Notes under the pieces: generated by a model
What the model saw: only the letters and a program-made list of their open reading frames with translations
Databases searched by the model: none
Told to the model about the DNA's origin: nothing
Made by a program: the position numbers and the translations under genes
DNA from: Sarcophilus harrisii
Taxonomy: Eukaryota; Chordata; Mammalia; Dasyuromorphia; Dasyuridae
NCBI RefSeq assembly: GCF_902635505.1
Contig: NC_045427.1
Coordinates: forward strand, 193,505,922-193,569,921
DNA: 64,000 bases
Direction of reading: 5' to 3'
In this document: one piece after another, positions 1 to 10,139 of the stretch
Numbering within the stretch: position 1 is the stretch's first letter
Layout of the letters: every line of letters begins with the position of its first letter

Positions 1-19
1 GGCTACACTCATCTTTCAG

Positions 20-290
20 GCTGCTAGTTGGCACAGGGGATAGAGCGATGAACCCAGAATCAGGAAGGTTGAAACCCAAATCTATTCTCAGCTACTTTTT
101 TAGATCAATTACCCTGGAAAAGGCTATCTGATTTAATTTCCAAAACTGTAAAATGAGGAAAATATTACCACCTACCTCTCAGAGTTGTTGTGAGTACCAA
201 TTGAGATGTTTGTAAAGCATCTCAAACAAGGTACAATGTGCCTGGTACCTAGTAAGAACTTAATCATTATTGCTCCATTTCCTTCTCCTT
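20..290 (+). mobile_element. tRNA-headed CORE-SINE (MAR1/WSINE-like)
   Basis: Begins with the marsupial SINE head (ggctgctagttggcacaggg, box A-like), passes through a CORE-type middle (aactgtaaaatgaggaaaat) and ends with an L2-like tail (gtgcctggtacctagtaaga). This is the usual order for L2-tailed marsupial CORE-SINEs. It is full length but diverged. The exact subfamily is not determined. Confidence 0.8.
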
Positions 291-299
291 TTCTATATC

Positions 300-690
300 A
301 ATCCATTGGTAAGGCAACTCAACTCTGCACTATCTCTCACCTTCAATTCCCTTACCCTCTCATATTACTGCTAATCACATTTTGTCAAGCCCCAACACTA
401 GATTAATGTCATAGCATGCCTTCTTTTATCCTATAAGGGTTAAAGGCACTAGAGGAAATAATAAAACTGTGTTGACTGGATTCCCTACAAATTTACATGA
501 TCTAATTGCAACTAGGATCTCACTACAGCAAAGTAAACACTGTATTTCTAATTGCGTTATAACCTCACCCTGTGCATTACTATTCTAACCTTCTCATCTC
601 TCCTCAAGCTTTTGACAGTATCCCATCTTCAAACAACTAAACACCCTGACTCATACTTCACAAAAAAAAAAAAAAAATCAAAACCTTTAG
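300..690. other. No recognised gene or repeat
   Basis: AT-rich sequence with a 15-base A run near 662. No splice-flanked open frame or family match was seen. It may be a decayed upstream part of the L2 copy that follows. Confidence 0.4.
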
Positions 691-1185
691 CTAGGAGTCC
701 TTCTCATCTCACACCATTCAGAAAAATCCCTCCTTTATCTCTTTCTTCCTGGACTTCAGATGAAGGAGTGGCCCTTCTCCTTGCCTAACTCAGCCCTTCT
801 AAATGCATTTCCAATTCCATTGCCTTTTTATTTCTTCAGCAAATCATCCTGATTTATCTTATCTTCAATCTCTTACCCTTACTGACTTCTTCCTTAACAT
901 GGCCATGTCTCCTCAATCTTTAAGAAACACCTGCTAGCAATTATCTTACATCTCTCTTTCTCTTCTTGTATAAACAAAAGAAAGCAATATCAACTTGGTG
1001 GCTCTACTTCTTCTCCTCTGTCTTCTCAGCCCTCTGTTAATTGGCCCCCAACTTCATCATTCAATCAAAACTGTGCTCTCAAACGTTACTAATAATATTC
1101 TTATTGCCAAATCTAATGGCTTTTTCTTATGCATTTAAACTCATATCCTCCTGACTTCAGGAATGCCCCTGGCAAATAATAAAAT
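690..1185 (+). mobile_element. L2 LINE, ORF2 fragment
   Basis: Matches the part of L2 ORF2 just upstream of and into the reverse transcriptase. Recognisable stretches are the region around 756 (ggacttcagatgaaggagtg) and around 1055-1125, where the cat-cact-caa and 'caaatctaatggc' segments precede the FDTVDH-coding block. The copy is heavily decayed, has no continuous frame and lacks the 3' end. Confidence 0.6.
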
Positions 1186-1377
1186 GTGCCTGCTGAATAT
1201 GGGTGTTGCTCTAATATCAAGAAAATATCAAAAGAACCAGAGAAATATCTGCAATATATTGAGTAAGTTCTTTATGGAAGAGATGGGTGAAGGTTTGAAT
1301 AATAGTGAATAATAAGATATGTGTGAGGTTATAGATAATAATAAAACATAAAAATTATAATGGGAACAAAAATTGAA

Positions 1378-1530
1378 ATTAATACAGCACTTAAAAGTTT
1401 GTAAAGCAATTTAAAGATATTATCTCATTTAATTCTCAACAGCAATGGTTATAGATTGTTATTGATCCAAAATTTGAAACTGATAGAAAGTAAAAATTAT
1501 CTGAAAGAGGAGTCCAACCTAACTTCCAAA
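1378..1530 (-). mobile_element. MIR SINE, decayed
   Basis: Antisense MIR signature: 'gtttgtaaagcaatttaaag' then 'tatctcatttaattctcaac', the reverse complement of the MIR 3' half. The CORE region that should follow is barely legible. Confidence 0.6.
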
Positions 1531-1939
1531 GATCCTGTTCATATAGCATGAATGAGGTAGCATGAATGAGTCATAACCTCTACCAGTGGAAGGTAGACTA
1601 ATACTGTTGAGATCATAGGACTCTCAAAGTTCTAAAATATACCAACAAAATGGAATATGGTTGTGTCATTTACAAATCTATAAATACAAAGAATATAAAA
1701 TAAAATACAAAATATATAAAAACGTAAGAAATTACTTCAGATGGGGTAAACAATACAAGAAGAATGTCTTAGATATACTCTTATGAGGCTCATAAATTAA
1801 TCAAAATTAATAAAACTTTCTAAATCCACAAACCAATTCATAAGGAGCTCCATGCCCAAATAAGTTGATATTGTATTTATTTCCTCAATATTTGAATTTT
1901 TATGACTTTTCTAATCAATATAGGAAGAAATAAATATAC

Positions 1940-2096
1940 TATGATGGAAAGAATAATGGATGTGGAGTCAGATAACCTGAGGCCAAATTTTGCCTCGATT
2001 GTGATCTTGGAAACTCTCTTTGGGTATCAGATATCACTTGTACAATGAGAGAGTTAGATAAGATAACCATTCTAAAGTCTCTTGAAATATTTTATC
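1940..2096 (+). mobile_element. MIR3/THER1-type SINE
   Basis: Reads in MIR3 order: an 'aatggatgtggagtcagata' head, a degenerate CORE, and a tail close to 'gataaccattctaaagtctc', the counterpart of the MIR3 'tgacctctaaggtccctt' end. Confidence 0.65.
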
Positions 2097-2379
2097 TGAA
2101 AATTCATTCCATATTTCAATTAGATTTATAGAGTGTTACTAAGTTAATAATAGTAAACAATAAATAACTTTTATTTTATAATAACTAAACTTAGTGATAA
2201 CTTGTGTCTCCTCCAAGATTATACAGTGAAACAAAATGATCATGATCTTTGACAAATTTCAAATTTAGCATTTAATTAATTGATTTCAGCAATTGGAGTG
2301 CAATCTTTGAAAGGGGGAATGGGGATTTTTAAAATGGCAGCCTTGAAAGATTAAAAAAAAGAATCAAATGATTAATTTC

Positions 2380-3115
2380 CTTTAAACATAAACCAAAGCA
2401 GGTACGCTCTCTGCAGACCCGTTAAACACTGTCAGTTCACAATTGATTGCAGGAGAATGAGCAAACTCATAGAAGAAAATATTTACTAGCTAAGCAAGTG
2501 TCCGTGATATATACAGTATGTTCATTCATATCCTTACACCTGTGTCCTGGAAAATGCTAAAACTTGAGCCTGGCTAACATGAGGAGATTCAGAAAAATAG
2601 GAGTTGCAATATCACTAAGAAACCTTTGTAGGTCAAGAACATGGATTTCCAACTTGTGAATTTGGGGGTTAAATAAAAACCAAGTCTCTGTCATCTCTTT
2701 GCTTGCTAGTCTGTTTGGTTATATGAAAGAAAAATAGAACCAGAATCCAAAGCCGTCAGCAATTGACTTCAGGTGCCATCTGCATATATTCCTGGCACTA
2801 TTAATTTGCAATTAACGAGGGCCTTATGTTTTATCCCCTGCAACTTACTGTCTTAATGTCTGGGGGAGGGGGTTGTAGCGGAAGGGAACATGCAGGTGGG
2901 TGGCAAGCTTTCTAGAAAACATAAATAATCTCTGTTTTTCTACATTTGAATCATTGGAATGAAAGCAACATTGATGGAATTTAAAAAGGTCAGTTGTTGA
3001 AAGGGGGAGGGGGAGGAAATAATGATTATGTCACCATTTTCCATAGTTATCTCAAAGGGTGATATTGCATCATCAAAGCTCTGCTGTACTGGAAATTAAT
3101 GCTGGTTCTGGTTCT
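2380..3115. other. Repeat-poor block, candidate conserved non-coding sequence
   Basis: About 735 bp of high-complexity sequence with no recognised transposon, flanked on both sides by repeats. It contains a palindromic homeodomain-type site at 2801-2815 (TTAATT-TGC-AATTAA) and two G-rich runs (about 2862 and 3003). No long open frame. Seen: absence of repeats and the motif. Inferred: possible enhancer. Confidence 0.4.
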
Positions 3116-3121
3116 TTATTT

Positions 3122-3335
3122 TAGAACTAAGGATCATAGAATTTAGAGCTCGAAATCTCAAGTCATCTAGTCTACCTCCCTTGATGTAGCCATTTCAGCA
3201 CTGGACCTTGAATAAGGAAGACTTGAATTCAGATATATGACATTGCACAAGTCTCTGACCTTTCAGTCTCTATTTCTTATCTGAAGTGTGTGAATAATAA
3301 TATCTACTTCACATCATTTCTGTCAGAATCCACTT
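3122..3335. mobile_element. MIR3 fragment (-) followed by MIR fragment (+)
   Basis: 3128-3180 reads as antisense MIR3 (gaatttagagctcgaaatct, then 'gtcatctagtctacctcc'). From about 3190 a sense MIR follows, with a head near 'gaagacttgaattcag' and 'cacaagtctctgacc' where the CORE 'caagtcacttaacc' is expected. Two independent decayed insertions. Confidence 0.55.
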
Positions 3336-3429
3336 TTATAAAATATATTTATAACATATATTTTATAAAAATATATTATAAAACATGTATTATATAAATA
3401 AATCAGTTATTCTTGCTATTGTATGCATA

Positions 3430-4190
3430 TCAATTAATCAATAAATATTTATTTAGTGTCTTTGTTATATGTCAGGCTCTGTGGCGTGCTCTGGAGACAG
3501 GAAAAAAAAAAAGCTAAAAGACAATCCCTTCCTCAAGGAACTTACAATCTAATGGAGGAGACAACATGCAAACAAATATATACAAATCAAGCTATATATG
3601 TGAGAAATAGGAAATATTTAAAAGAAAGACATTGGAATTAAGAGGAATTATGGAAAGTTCCCCATAGATGGTGGGATTTTAGTTGGGATTTAAAGAAAGC
3701 CAGAGAGGCTGGTAGTCAAAGTAGAGGAAGAAGAGTCTTCCAGGCATAGGGAAAGTCAGAGAAAATGCTCAAAGCTGAGAAATGGAGTGTATTGTTCAAA
3801 GAAGAGTGAGGAGACCTATGTCACTAGATTGAAGAGTATATGTTAAGAAGTAAAGGATAAGAAGACTGGACTAATAGGAGAGATTAGGTTCTAAAGGGCT
3901 ATGAATGTCAAAAAATATATATATATTTTGTATTTGCTCCTGGAAGCAATAGAAGTAACTGGAGTTTATTGAGTTTGGAAGTGATATGTATGATTGAACC
4001 TCTACTTTAGGAAAATCATCTAATGATGGACTGAACGGATTGGAGTGGCAATAGATACAAAGCAGGCAGACTCACCAGCAGGCTATTGCAGTAATTAAGG
4101 CATGAGGTGATGAGGGGCAGCACTAGAGTGATGGCAATATCAGAGAAGAAAAGGGGGAATATTTGAGAGATATCAAAAAGATTAAATTTT
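3430..4190 (-). mobile_element. L2 LINE 3' end, about 760 bp, antisense
   Basis: On the plus strand this starts with the reversed L2 3' terminus (aataaatatttatttagtgt, then 'gtcaggctctgtggcgtgct'). It runs through the reversed ORF2 C-terminal region, with clear blocks at 3545-3562 (acaatctaatggaggaga) and 4075-4100 (caggctattgcagtaatt). The copy is continuous, with a short TA microsatellite near 3916. It abuts a sense L2 at about 4195, giving a head-to-head pair. Confidence 0.8.
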
Positions 4191-4488
4191 TCTTGACCTG
4201 CATGCTGCAGTCTTTGATACTGTTAATCATCTCCTTCTGACTATTCTTTCTAGGTTTTCATGACACTGCTCTCTCCCAGTTTTCTTCCTGAATATATGAA
4301 TTCTCTTTCGTAGTTTCCTTTACTGGATCTCATTCATGTCACACTAAGCCACCATGGATGTCCCTCAATGTTCTCTTCTGGGACCTTTTAGCTTTTCTTC
4401 CAAAATTATCTTACTTAATTTAATCAGCTCCCTTGAGTTAAGAGATCATCTGCATAAATCCTTCCCAGATCTATAAATTCAGGCTTCT

Positions 4489-4612
4489 ACTAGTCATTTA
4501 AAGCTTCATGAATTTGTGTGTCATTCTTGAGCAGGGACCATGCTAATCTTCTCTGTATTGTTCCAATTTTAGTATATATGCTGCTGAAGCAAGCACTAGT
4601 CATTTAAAGCTT
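4489..4612. repeat. 18-bp target-site duplication around the U6 copy
   Basis: ACTAGTCATTTAAAGCTT occurs at 4489-4506 and again at 4595-4612, with no mismatch. The left copy overlaps the truncated U6 3' end (AAGC/GCTT microhomology), which hides the exact junction by a few bases. Confidence 0.92.
4503..4596 (-). pseudogene. RNU6-pseudogene: U6 snRNA retropseudogene, tailless
   Basis: The reverse complement of this stretch aligns without gaps to nucleotides 1-94 of vertebrate U6 spliceosomal RNA, including the segments read on the plus strand as 'tgctaatcttctctgtat' and 'gttccaattttagtatat'. I count 9 mismatches in 94, most of them transitions at original CpG positions, the pattern expected for a methylated, untranscribed copy. 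The last 13 nt, including the oligo-U, are missing and there is no poly-A. Perfect 18-bp duplications abut both ends, as in L1-mobilised tailless retropseudogenes. No PSE or TATA of a type-3 pol III promoter is expected or seen, because the flank is L2 sequence. Confidence 0.93.
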
Positions 4613-5015
4613 ATCATAACATGTGACCTTCCTATATTTCCAGTCATCTTACCCTATAGTCTCCTTTATGTACCTAATGATCCAACCAGATTGGTCCATT
4701 TACTCCACACTCCATCTCTGATCTCCATACCTTTGCATAGGCTATGTTCCATGCTTGGAATGTTCTTCTCCCTCAACTCCACCTCTTGGTTTCCCTAGCT
4801 TCTTTCAGGACTCATTTCAAGCTCAACCTGCTGCAGGAGGCCCTCCTGGACCCTGACTGCCAGGGGCTTCCTCCCAGACATTGCCTTCCTTCTGTTTATA
4901 TACATCTTCTACATACCTAAATTATTTTCATGTTGTCTGTCCCATTAGAATGTGAGCAGAAACTATTTTACCTTTCTTTGTCTCCTTAAAATTTTACAAT
5001 ACCTGGCACTAATTG

Positions 5016-5868
5016 AAATAGGGAACTATCATTTAGAGACAATTTCCTTTACTAAGGTGGATCTGCACCTCTTCTGAAAGGTATTGTCTTAAGAAGTTGC
5101 CCAGAATAAGAACCTTTTCCAGTCACACAAAAAGTAGGTATCTGTTTCTGATACATTGAACCTGGTTCTTTATACCTCTCTTACTCGACAGGACAAACTG
5201 TTTCTTTCCTATTTAAGCCAGCCATTTTCTATTTCACTGGGATATGCTGCTCATTTCATCCCACACTGCCTGCCAGACACGGCTCCCACTGATTTCATGA
5301 AGGATAGATGCTGCACATGGGGGCTGGGAATCACCCACCTCATTCTGAATCTTGTCAAAGCCCATAGAAGTTTAGAACATTCATAAAAGGCCAGTATCCT
5401 AACCTAGCAGTTATGGCCTGCTTCAGACAAAGAATGCTCCGGTGTTGTGTGAGCGTGGCCCAGTTGAAAGAGCTATTGCTACAACTGCAGAAGTCCTGAC
5501 ACTGGTTCTCATACATTCAATGGGACTAGCATTAAGCCCTTACCCTTTTGTACAGTGAATGACACAGGATGGGCAAACAATTGCTCCAGAAAGATTGAAA
5601 ACACTATTCCTGCTTCTGCCAGAGTATTTGCATTTTTGGAAAAGGTTCTTATTTCTTTCTAAGCTCAGAGTGAGAAGCTTTTAAAAAGCTAAAAATATTC
5701 CCCCCAAATTAAAAAAAAATCAACTAGCCTGTTTTCCATTCTTTTTAAGGGGATAGCTCAGCATGCTGAACTATAATTCTTGCATACTAAGTCACAGAAT
5801 GAAATTGAAAACACTAGAAGTCACAGGATCAAAAGCTTCAGAAGTAGAGAGGATTGTATTGTCATAGA
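5016..5868. other. Repeat-free stretch, no gene recognised
   Basis: High-complexity sequence with no transposon match and no convincing exon. A 76-codon open frame at 5156-5386 has no recognisable domain. The part from 5190 to 5640 is less AT-rich than its surroundings. Confidence 0.4.
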
Positions 5869-6400
5869 TAAAGGGTCATATATCTAGAGCTGGGAGGAGC
5901 CTCATAGGCCAGCTAGTCCAGCCATTAAAATTACAGAGAAAGAAACTGAGGTTCACGGAGGGTAAAGATTTTTTTTTAATAGCTTTTTATTTACAAGATG
6001 CATGCATGGGTAATTTTTCAGCATTGATAATTACAAAACCTTTTGTTCCAATTTTTCCCCTCCTTCCCTCCACCCTCTACCTTAGATGGCAGGTAGACCA
6101 ATACATTTTAAATATGTTAAAGTATATGTTTAATACAATATATGTGTACATATCTATACAGTTATTGTGCTGTACAAGAAGAATCAGACTTTGAAATAAT
6201 ATACAATTAACCTGTGAAAGAAATCAAAAATGCAAGCAGACAAAAACAGAGGGATTGGAAATGCTATATAGTGGTTTATACTCAATTTGGGGGTAAAGGT
6301 TTTGACCAAAATCACATAGAGTATGGCAGAGCCTGGATTTTAATTCAGGTCTTCTGAGTCTAAATCCTACACTGTTTTTGCACTATACAGACTTTATAGC
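5868..6400 (-). mobile_element. MIR3 SINE split by an L1 insertion
   Basis: The left half is antisense MIR3 (atctagagctgggaggagcc, then 'agaaactgaggttcacgg'). It resumes after 6291 with 'ggtaaaggttttgacc' and runs to the reversed SINE head near 6390. The CORE is continuous once the intervening 323 bp are removed. Confidence 0.75.
5968..6290 (-). mobile_element. L1 3' end, 5'-truncated, inserted in MIR3
   Basis: On the plus strand an oligo-T run is followed by 'atagctttttatttacaaga' and 'tgcatgggtaatttttcagc', the reverse of the marsupial L1 3' UTR. About 320 bp survive. The duplication GGGTAAAG at 5960-5967 and 6291-6298 defines the insertion. Confidence 0.85.
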
Positions 6401-6702
6401 AGAAATGCTATGGTGTTGAAGAACCATATACTCCAATCTTGCTCCACCCTAACTGACAGCTGCAGACACCAAACTCAGAGGCTGATTCACTCCTGGTGAC
6501 CAAGTGAGTGATGGGCTAACTGGGGCCTTCCGGCTGTGGTTCACTTTTTCCTACCATATTTTGATACACTCAAAAGTACAACACGGTGTAATACAGTGCT
6601 TACCATTAAGTAGTTCACAAACCATTTGAGGATTCCCAGCAGTGGTCTGAGATTAATGCTAAAAAATTCTTTCATGGCATATTAAGCAGTAATCAATAAC
6701 AT

Positions 6703-6930
6703 TATTAATAATAAAAATGTATATGGCACCTACCTGTTATGTATCAGATACTGTGTTAAATATTTGACAAATATCTTACTTTATTCTTACAACAACCCAG
6801 GAAGACTGTGCTATTGTTATCCCTATTGAAGTAAACAAAAGTTACTTGACCAGGATCAAAAAGCTAGCAATTGTATGAGGTCAGATTTGATCTCTGGTCT
6901 ATTTACTCTGCCACCAGCTACCTCTATCAT
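6703..6930 (-). mobile_element. MIR SINE
   Basis: A nearly full antisense MIR: 'ttatgtatcagatactgtg', 'ttacttattcttacaacaac' type block, reversed CORE, and the reversed head at 'tttactctgccaccagct'. Moderately diverged. Confidence 0.75.
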
Positions 6931-7064
6931 ACTTGAATTAATGACAACATAGGATTCTTGCACAAAAGTCACATTATAAGTGCTACTTACATATTATTTC
7001 TATTAAGGATGCTCTGCCTTCATGTCAATGGCAATGCCATTTGATCCAATTGCCATCAGGAATG

Positions 7065-7332
7065 GCTTCATTGTTGTTGTTCAGTTATTTTTAAAAGTCT
7101 TTCCTCACTATTTGTGACTTCATCTGAGGTTTTCTTGGCAAAGATAATGGAGTGTTTTGCCATTTCCTTCTCCAGCTCATTTTATAGATGAGGAAATTGA
7201 GGCAAACAGGGTTAAGAGATTTGTGCAGGATTACATAGCTAGCAAATGTCTGAGGACAGATTTGAACTCAAGAAGATTAGTCTTCTTGAATCCAGGTCCA
7301 GTACTTTATTCATTGTACCATCTATCTGCCTA
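7065..7332 (-). mobile_element. RTE-tailed composite SINE
   Basis: On the plus strand: the reversed RTE/BovB-like tail (attgttgttgttcagttatt; 'gaggttttcttggcaaagat'; 'tttgccatttccttctccag'), then reversed CORE (cattttatagatgaggaaat), then reversed tRNA-like head. The tail implies mobilisation by an RTE LINE. Same family as copies at 9226, 53457 and 59970. Confidence 0.85.
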
Positions 7333-7544
7333 CTAACTTTAAAATTACTATCAAACCAGAGCAATATTTGAGGTGGATCATTCTGAGATGTAGTGATGTC
7401 TAACCTTGGATCACTGATTCTAACCCAGAAAACATTCATGAAATTAAAGTTATTGTATATCTGACAAGGAGCAACTGTGTCCTATTTTTTCTCATATCAA
7501 TCCTACAAATCAATCAAAAGATACATCTTCATAAAGACATTCCA

Positions 7545-7895
7545 GTACAATGGACAAATTCCTAGATTTGGCATGAGAATATGGATTCAAATCTGGGTCC
7601 CACCTTCTTATTCCCAGGTAGCTCAGTGGATGGAATGCTGGGCTTGGAGTCACTTACTAACAGTATGACCCTGGACAGTCATTTAATCTATGTCTGCCTC
7701 AGTTTTCTCAACTGTAAAATGGCAATAAGCACATCTACTTAGCAGAAAAGTTGTGAGGATCATATGAGATATTTGTGAAGAGCTGAGCATAGCTCCTCAC
7801 ACATAATAGGGATTTAATAAACATTTATTCTCATGTAAGAACTTGGAAAGTTATCTACCTTTTCTGAGCTTCACCTTGCTTAAATATTAGACTAA
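7545..7895 (+). mobile_element. MIR3 interrupted by a CORE-SINE
   Basis: The MIR3 head (atggattcaaatctgggtcc) stops at about 7608. The MIR3 CORE/tail resumes after about 7842 (ttatctaccttttctgagct, then 'attagactaaatctaata'). A younger SINE fills the gap. No clean duplication could be called. Confidence 0.6.
7612..7840 (+). mobile_element. CORE-SINE (MAR1-like) with L2 tail
   Basis: Head 'gtagctcagtggatggaatg', CORE 'ctcagttttctcaactgtaa', tail 'gtgaggatcatatgagatat' and a terminal L2-like 'ggatttaataaacattta'. Complete and fairly well preserved. Confidence 0.8.
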
Positions 7896-7974
7896 ATCTA
7901 ATATGATATGATAATTACAGCAGAAAAAGTCATCAGATTGAGAAAGAATATAAAGTGAAGAATTAATTGATTTA

Positions 7975-8200
7975 ATGATTGACAATGCATTTTAAGCACT
8001 TATTATGTGGCAGATACATGCTATACATAGGTAAACATTTTTTAAAAGTGTGACAGTACTTGCCCTCAAAATTATATTCCAAAAAGGAGAAAGCATTTAT
8101 AGAAGAGTATCAGCCAGAGGCAGGACTTTGGGGATTGACAGGAAGAAAATAAGGATAGTGATTTGTTTGTTATAACCTTTTTCAGGGAACCAGGTACATG
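7975..8200 (-). mobile_element. L2 3' end fragment
   Basis: Reversed L2 terminus 'cttattatgtggcagatac' followed by 'cttgccctcaaaattatatt', the counterpart of 'ctgccctcaaggagctcaca'. Decays after about 8100. Confidence 0.55.
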
Positions 8201-8292
8201 TTTTCTGGGTGACTGATTCCAATGTTGATAGTGTCCTAGAAGAGAGAAGCAATAGAAGGATTGATCCATTCCAAAATGGTATAGTTATTTGA

Positions 8293-8402
8293 TTAAATGA
8301 GTTGGGAATCAAGAAGACCAGAGTTCAAATTTTTCTCTGACCTAATAGCTATGTGACCATGAGTAAGTCATCTCATCTCTCTGAGTCTCAGTTTTATTAT
8401 CT
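8293..8402 (+). mobile_element. MIR fragment
   Basis: 'ccagagttcaaatttttctc', 'tagctatgtgaccatgagta' and 'tctgagtctcagttttatta' give the MIR head and CORE. It stops where the L2 copy begins. Confidence 0.65.
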
Positions 8403-9605
8403 CTTTGCAGATGATTCCCAACTGGATCTATGTAACCCTAGCCTGTTTCCTAAGTTCCAGTCCTAAATTAACAGTTGGCTTTTGGATATCTTCAACTGGA
8501 TGTCCAAAGCAGAACTTAATATATTTCCAAAAAAAGACCTCCCCCTCTTTCTATTGTAGCTAAGAATAATGTCATCTTCCATTCTCCTAGGTCCAAAACT
8601 TCAGAGTCATTCTCAATTCCTCATTCTCAGTCACCATATATCTAATCTGTTGCCAAATTTCATTTTTTCATACACAGGATTTCTTGAACGTATTCTCTTC
8701 TCTACATTCACACACTCCCTTATCACATCTGCCCTGGACTCCTGAAGTAGCTTCTAATTGATTTCTATGACTCAATATTCCCAGTACTCCATTTCTTCTT
8801 CATTCAAGTGCCAGAGAGGCTTTGCTAATGGATAGGTCTGAAAATGTCATCATCTCAACCAACAAACTCTACTAATGCTCTCTTAGCTCCAGGATCAAAT
8901 ATGAAGTCCTCTACATAGTAATTAAAGCTCTTGACCCTCCCAAATCATCTTAACTTCTTATATTTTCCTCTACTCTACCCTCTTTGCATATAACTACATT
9001 GATTTCTATGCCTTTTTCTCATGCTACATTGCTTCTACTGCCTCCAATCACTGACTTAGCCAAATTCCTAGAATAATCTTCTTCTTTATCTATACATCTC
9101 AGTTCTCTAGTTTTTTCAAAATATAACTTAAATTCTATCTTCTGCAGGATGCCTTGTCTGGTCCCTTAATCTGCTAGTACTTTCCTTTCTGAGATTATAT
9201 TCCATCTACTCTATATTGGATATTGAGGTGGTAGGATGGATAGAGTTCTGGGACAGGAGGCAGGAAGTCAGCTTCATGACTTTAAATTCAGCCTTGGACA
9301 CTTACTAGATGTGTGACTCTAGGCAAGTCACTTTCCCTGTTTGCCTCAGTTTCCTCATGATTAGAGAAGGAACTAGCAAATCACTCTAGTATCTTTGCCA
9401 AGAAAAAACCAAATGGGGTCACAAAGATTCAGATGTGAAACAACTGAACACTCTCCGTATATCTTGTATATATTTAGTGATTTCTATGCTCTCTTCCCCA
9501 TTAGACTCTGGGTTCTTCCAGGACAGGAATTGCTTTTGCCTTTCTTGGTAGTCCCAATGCCCGATCCATAATAAACACTTAATAAATGCTTTTATTGGAT
9601 TGAAT
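8403..9605 (+). mobile_element. L2 LINE 3' third, split by a SINE
   Basis: Starts at the L2 RT block coding 'ADDSQL' (cagatgattcccaactggat). It continues through the region of 'ctcaactggatgtcc' and the LINE C-terminus, and ends at the canonical 3' terminus (cattagactctgggttcttc; 'taataaacacttaataaatg'). An RTE-tailed SINE interrupts it at 9226-9452. About 970 bp of L2, decayed. Confidence 0.8.
9226..9452 (+). mobile_element. RTE-tailed composite SINE inside L2
   Basis: Sense copy: head 'ggtggtaggatggatagagt', CORE 'ctgtttgcctcagtttcctc', RTE tail 'tctttgccaagaaaaaacca' and 'aatggggtcacaaagattca'. It interrupts the L2 just before its 3' UTR. Confidence 0.85.
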
Positions 9606-9864
9606 TGTTACCTGAACTGATTGATTTGATTGATTAGTTCCTATTGTTAAGCTTAAATGAAATCAAATATGTAAAGCATGTTAAAAATGTAAAGCACTAG
9701 GTAAAGGGCAGTTATAATTATCATCAAATCATCAATCAATTAGCATTTAAATGTCTCCCTCTTTAAATGTGTGATATGTATGTAGATTTAGCAGAGCAGT
9801 TAATGAGTAAGTACAGAAAGAACTTGGAGTTGGAAAAGAATGAATGAATAAATGGAAAGGGGGA

Positions 9865-9965
9865 TAGAAAGCATTTATTAAGTACATTCCATGTGAGAGG
9901 CACTGTGCTAAGCACGGGAGGATACAAACACAAAAATTAGAGTCCCTGCCTCATTATTCCTATTC
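9865..9965 (-). mobile_element. L2 3' terminus
   Basis: 'aagcatttattaagtacatt' and 'gaggcactgtgctaagcacg' are the reversed L2 end. Only about 100 bp remain. Confidence 0.7.
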
Positions 9966-10001
9966 TGAAGTTAGGATAAATTATGAACCACTTCCACTGG
10001 G

Positions 10002-10118
10002 AAAAAAAAAAAAAAAAAAAAAAGAATCAACATTTACAAAGCATTTGTCTCACAATCATAAGAATTAAGTAGTGAAAATCACCTTCTCTCCATTTTACTA
10101 AAAAAAAAAAAAAAAAAA
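10002..10118. repeat. Two poly-A tracts (22 and 19 bases)
   Basis: Uninterrupted A runs at 10002-10023 and 10100-10118. The sequence between them loosely resembles an antisense MIR. They may be retroposon tails, but no parent element was identified. Confidence 0.7.
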
Positions 10119-10139
10119 CCAAGACCAACAAGTATATGA

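Larger units (their letters stand above)
4195..5015 (+). mobile_element. L2 LINE, ORF2 3' half and 3' end
   Basis: Starts in the L2 reverse transcriptase: the DNA near 4208-4240 corresponds to 'SAAFDTVDHLLL'. The stretch to about 4430 matches the 'LSWFSSYLSDR' to 'GVPQGSVLGP' segment. After an internal deletion it resumes in the C-terminal part and reaches the 3' end (tagaatgtgagcagaaacta; 'acaatacctggcact'). Many stops. It is the host of the U6 insertion. Confidence 0.75.

Noticed and set aside
4503-4596. Functional U6 gene
   Set aside because: Missing 3' end and oligo-T terminator, CpG-decayed, L2 flanks instead of a PSE/TATA promoter.
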